Source: JADJLQ01 sp040007895 (lineage in GTDB: Bacteria > Bacteroidota > Bacteroidia > Chitinophagales > Saprospiraceae). From it: a DNA stretch of 8,209 bases. The position numbers and the translations under genes were made by a program. Positions 6,801 to 8,209 of this stretch are shown here, one piece after another; position 1 is the first letter of the stretch, and each line of letters opens with the position of its first letter. The stretch is taken from the NCBI GenBank assembly GCA_040007895.1, contig JBDTUE010000194.1, positions 1 to 8,209 on the forward strand, in the 5' to 3' direction. Below the pieces are notes generated by a model. It searched no databases. It was not told the origin of the DNA and worked only from the letters and a program-made list of their open reading frames with translations.

Positions 6801-8209
6801 ACTAAAAGATGGCTGATATGTAAGAGTACTATAATTTAAATTAGCTGTATCCGTGGCAGTGCCTACCAAACCTGCATAACTCGTAGATGTAATCGGACTT
6901 TGGTTCATGTGATACCACATACCACCCCCTATGCCATAAAGACTCATACCTGCAAACAAGGGAATGCCAGAATTGCCAAAAGTGACCATACCATCGACAT
7001 ACCAGTAGGAATAATTAGCCGCGGTATTAAATGCAGCATTTTCATTGGTCGTTTTAGTACCAAACTTTGCTTTAAGATGAGCAGCTATACCTCCGGGCAA
7101 TTTCGCTGCTAATATTCCTTCCATTCCTTTATCATCATCTCTATTGATAAATGCAAGCTTGCCTTTGAGTTCAAATCCACTGACTTTGACATCGAGTTCT
7201 ACATCTTTTAATTCCAATTTTGTATCTGAAATAAAATCACGAGATCCGCCAAAATTAAATTTGAACAAAAGATTCAAACCAGCTGCGGCACTAAATCCAT
7301 TTACATCTCCTACCAACACTACTTTAGGTTTAAAATAAAAGCCTTGATATCCGCCTTCGTTTACAAAATCAATTGAATCTAATTGTATGGGGAATCCATT
7401 CATTGTCTTTTGGGGGCTTGCAAATGAAAAGTCACCATGATCAAATCCTTGACCAGACTTATAACCAAGATTTTCAAATTTGATTCCTGAATAATTTAAA
7501 CTGGACAATGAAGAATGCACATGGCCAGCATTCATCTCCAGATCCATCACGCCATTGAACCAAGCATTGGCTCTGAACGTACGATCTGCTCCCCTTACTA
7601 TATTTAATAGAGATGTATTATCAAACTTAAATTCAATAGGTAGATTTTCCATGTGCACAGAATCCCCGGCAATGGCTACATATAAATGAATACTATCAAA
7701 GCCGGAATAATGCCCACCATAGTCTATCCAGGATGTAGTATCGGTAAATGGCAATAACAAACCACCTTTGAATCGGATCATTTTTTCATCGCTACTAATC
7801 ACGCCTTGTATCGTGTCCATTTTGGCCCGCATCCTGGCCCAGCTATCATTGAAAATATTAGTAGCCATCAGGCTTACATGATATTTACCCTCGCCAAATA
7901 TCAATGATGATCCGGAGAATACTGTCCGTGTATTTACCCCTCTGCCAAAATCTTTGGGGGTCAACGTTTTTAATCTTGGGATAAAAATTCCTTCCCAACC
8001 ATTTTTTAATTGCGGATCATTCATACCGGCATACGTATAGCCGGATGGAACTACAAATCCAGGTGGGTTTTCTGAATCTGACCAATCTATAAAAATGGTA
8101 TCGCTATCAAATCCCCAGCCCTCGAAATCTTTAAACTGAAATGCATCTATATTAGCTTGCAGTATAAAACCATTATCATTCGCTACAGCAGATTCATCGT
8201 GAATATATT
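3858..8209 (-). CDS. Giant beta-rich exported protein of Bacteroidota, N-terminus beyond the window
   Basis: The frame stays open to the right edge. The first ATG inside the window (8022-8024) is internal, because 61 more sense codons precede it, so 1449 residues are visible and the true start is not. Numbering from the first visible codon: 1-300 is beta-rich; a Gly-rich segment LYGIGGGMWYHM lies near 423-434; C710 and C798 flank a motif PGVDGWYGTGQLYAG and a later GGLPNPSWF. An Ig-like domain of Big_5 appearance (starts YPADNAKDV, ends HTFTTG) spans about 815-930. A further beta domain follows to about 1036, then FKFKTSQFNSLAQKI near 1115-1129, a Ser/Thr/Pro/Gly linker at about 1289-1347, and a small last domain ending in CPPPPPID. 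From memory, the 700-800 region and the TSQFNS motif resemble very large uncharacterised Bacteroidota proteins often found beside FN3 proteins. No enzyme motif and no T9SS C-terminal domain are seen. It is probably an exported structural protein, but the signal peptide would be off the window. The stop is 2 bp before the next gene. Confidence 0.9.
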   Translation of the reverse strand, partial: YIHDESAVANDNGFILQANIDAFQFKDFEGWGFDSDTIFIDWSDSENPPGFVVPSGYTYAGMNDPQLKNGWEGIFIPRLKTLTPKDFGRGVNTRTVFSGSSLIFGEGKYHVSLMATNIFNDSWARMRAKMDTIQGVISSDEKMIRFKGGLLLPFTDTTSWIDYGGHYSGFDSIHLYVAIAGDSVHMENLPIEFKFDNTSLLNIVRGADRTFRANAWFNGVMDLEMNAGHVHSSLSSLNYSGIKFENLGYKSGQGFDHGDFSFASPQKTMNGFPIQLDSIDFVNEGGYQGFYFKPKVVLVGDVNGFSAAAGLNLLFKFNFGGSRDFISDTKLELKDVELDVKVSGFELKGKLAFINRDDDKGMEGILAAKLPGGIAAHLKAKFGTKTTNENAAFNTAANYSYWYVDGMVTFGNSGIPLFAGMSLYGIGGGMWYHMNQSPITSTSYAGLVGTATDTANLNYSTLTYQPSFSSHYGMKLQGLFGSENQGKTYNMLLAVWAQFNTSGGPNVGLDGDLRFMGESVSKLAAGGTETTTKSVWGDVHFVYNGQEHFVQGNLNAFVSVKVEDNKIFYGKLLGDKMVEAEFFAAMAGHAESEKWYLKIGTPEAKAGAVFDLKIKKSDISAYLMVGHGLPNEVPTPDPGFMAMLNSAEDGYIGGSTDVATNKQITYSATGIAAGVLIKDTFAFHYQPFYLDVDAIIGADINVTHDNDRKCRESNEKPGVDGWYGTGQLYAGIQGAFGIEVDLWFIEGRFEFLRGSLALLMSGGLPNPSWFQAKGAFKYKVIGLIEGTHAMQLNIGDKCTVGDGNLLSGMNIIQDLYPADNAKDVSVYVKPKALVSPYINKEIEIFDIDLNIARIFRVNWKSNFLKKGTSTIPSQLDLTDGSEVIMAPYDVLVERTLYTMEIAVTGSEKKGDNWEVIPGYIEDKKHTFTTGVMPDTIDERNLAHTYPIIGQNYFLKDEVHGSPGFVTLTQRNEPLLYSRKLSPSGQMFNYHYEARFYKTGQTNPINRQILVSNFQSLGFSVATLENNTIYQCKIVRVLEAALVVGSGTAAVLATSEQLVNSNTNLVASNVQQVGYKTIADIEHKKGDNYSYKILPQKFMKFGKHDELATEHILFEFKFKTSQFNSLAQKIGNKQWAGRKLSFGPIDIIDGNVQLSEGFDKIDLQGWQSKNLSGTPVDNPPLVQFGSDVIYTGGDDDVQEENRFDYLPFDPIATWHNNSELYIFPKDLISFIDPPNAPPISLGFADAWNYNTLEYRFHANVVTGFPPLLLYEPPIGIDPISQSSQTILSTQAVANSSTGMFANTTGTGPSEQGRSNETRTTADKAPAKAGSSNPPISPFTPSGSSQTSSFRIRLNHGNQMYRQFRKNQQVMENAAYAHESNMPWIKSKSVAIERRLSNYILAETNGYIECRNQLPMGIIYYHPKAGMGQFERSATLTATINTNCPPPPPID

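Overview
The window looks like accessory chromosome of a member of the Bacteroidota, plausibly a Saprospiria/Chitinophagia-type environmental bacterium. Evidence: a textbook type IX secretion (T9SS) C-terminal sorting domain, signal peptides ending in Ala-Gln or Gly-Gln, a collagen-like fibre protein with the N-terminal domain typical of this phylum, AT-rich gene starts without a Shine-Dalgarno box, and moderate GC (roughly 35-50% by hand count, depending on region). The species cannot be told from the sequence.

Everything readable is on the minus strand, in four head-to-tail genes with almost no space between them (2, 15 and 31 bp). In transcription order (right to left): (1) 8209-3858, a giant beta-rich protein of which 1449 residues are visible and whose start lies beyond the right edge; (2) 3855-1780, a 691-residue exported protein built almost wholly of fibronectin type III-like repeats; (3) 1764-1267, a 165-residue secreted protein with a T9SS type A sorting domain; (4) 1235-1, the first 411 residues of an exported fibre-like protein. 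The last has a Bacteroidota fibre N-terminal domain, a duplicated Arg/Lys-Cys-Asp-Ser module, two Q-V-L-K-W modules and the start of a collagen Gly-X-Y tract running off the left edge.

The layout implies one transcription unit whose promoter and terminator are both outside the window. Genes 2-4 begin with export signals (that of gene 1 would be off the window), and none of the four shows a catalytic motif, so my inference is a cell-surface or extracellular structural assembly. The giant protein would be the scaffold, the FN3 protein a spacer or adhesin, the small CTD protein the T9SS-exported and surface-attached member, and the collagen-like protein a fibre. No function has been shown. The most unusual local items are the duplicated Cys-Asp-Ser module in an AT-rich insert of the fibre gene, and the composition change and proline/serine/threonine linker in the C-terminal third of the giant protein.

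I see no RNA genes, CRISPR arrays, insertion sequences, promoters or hairpin terminators. No stretch above 31 bp is non-coding.
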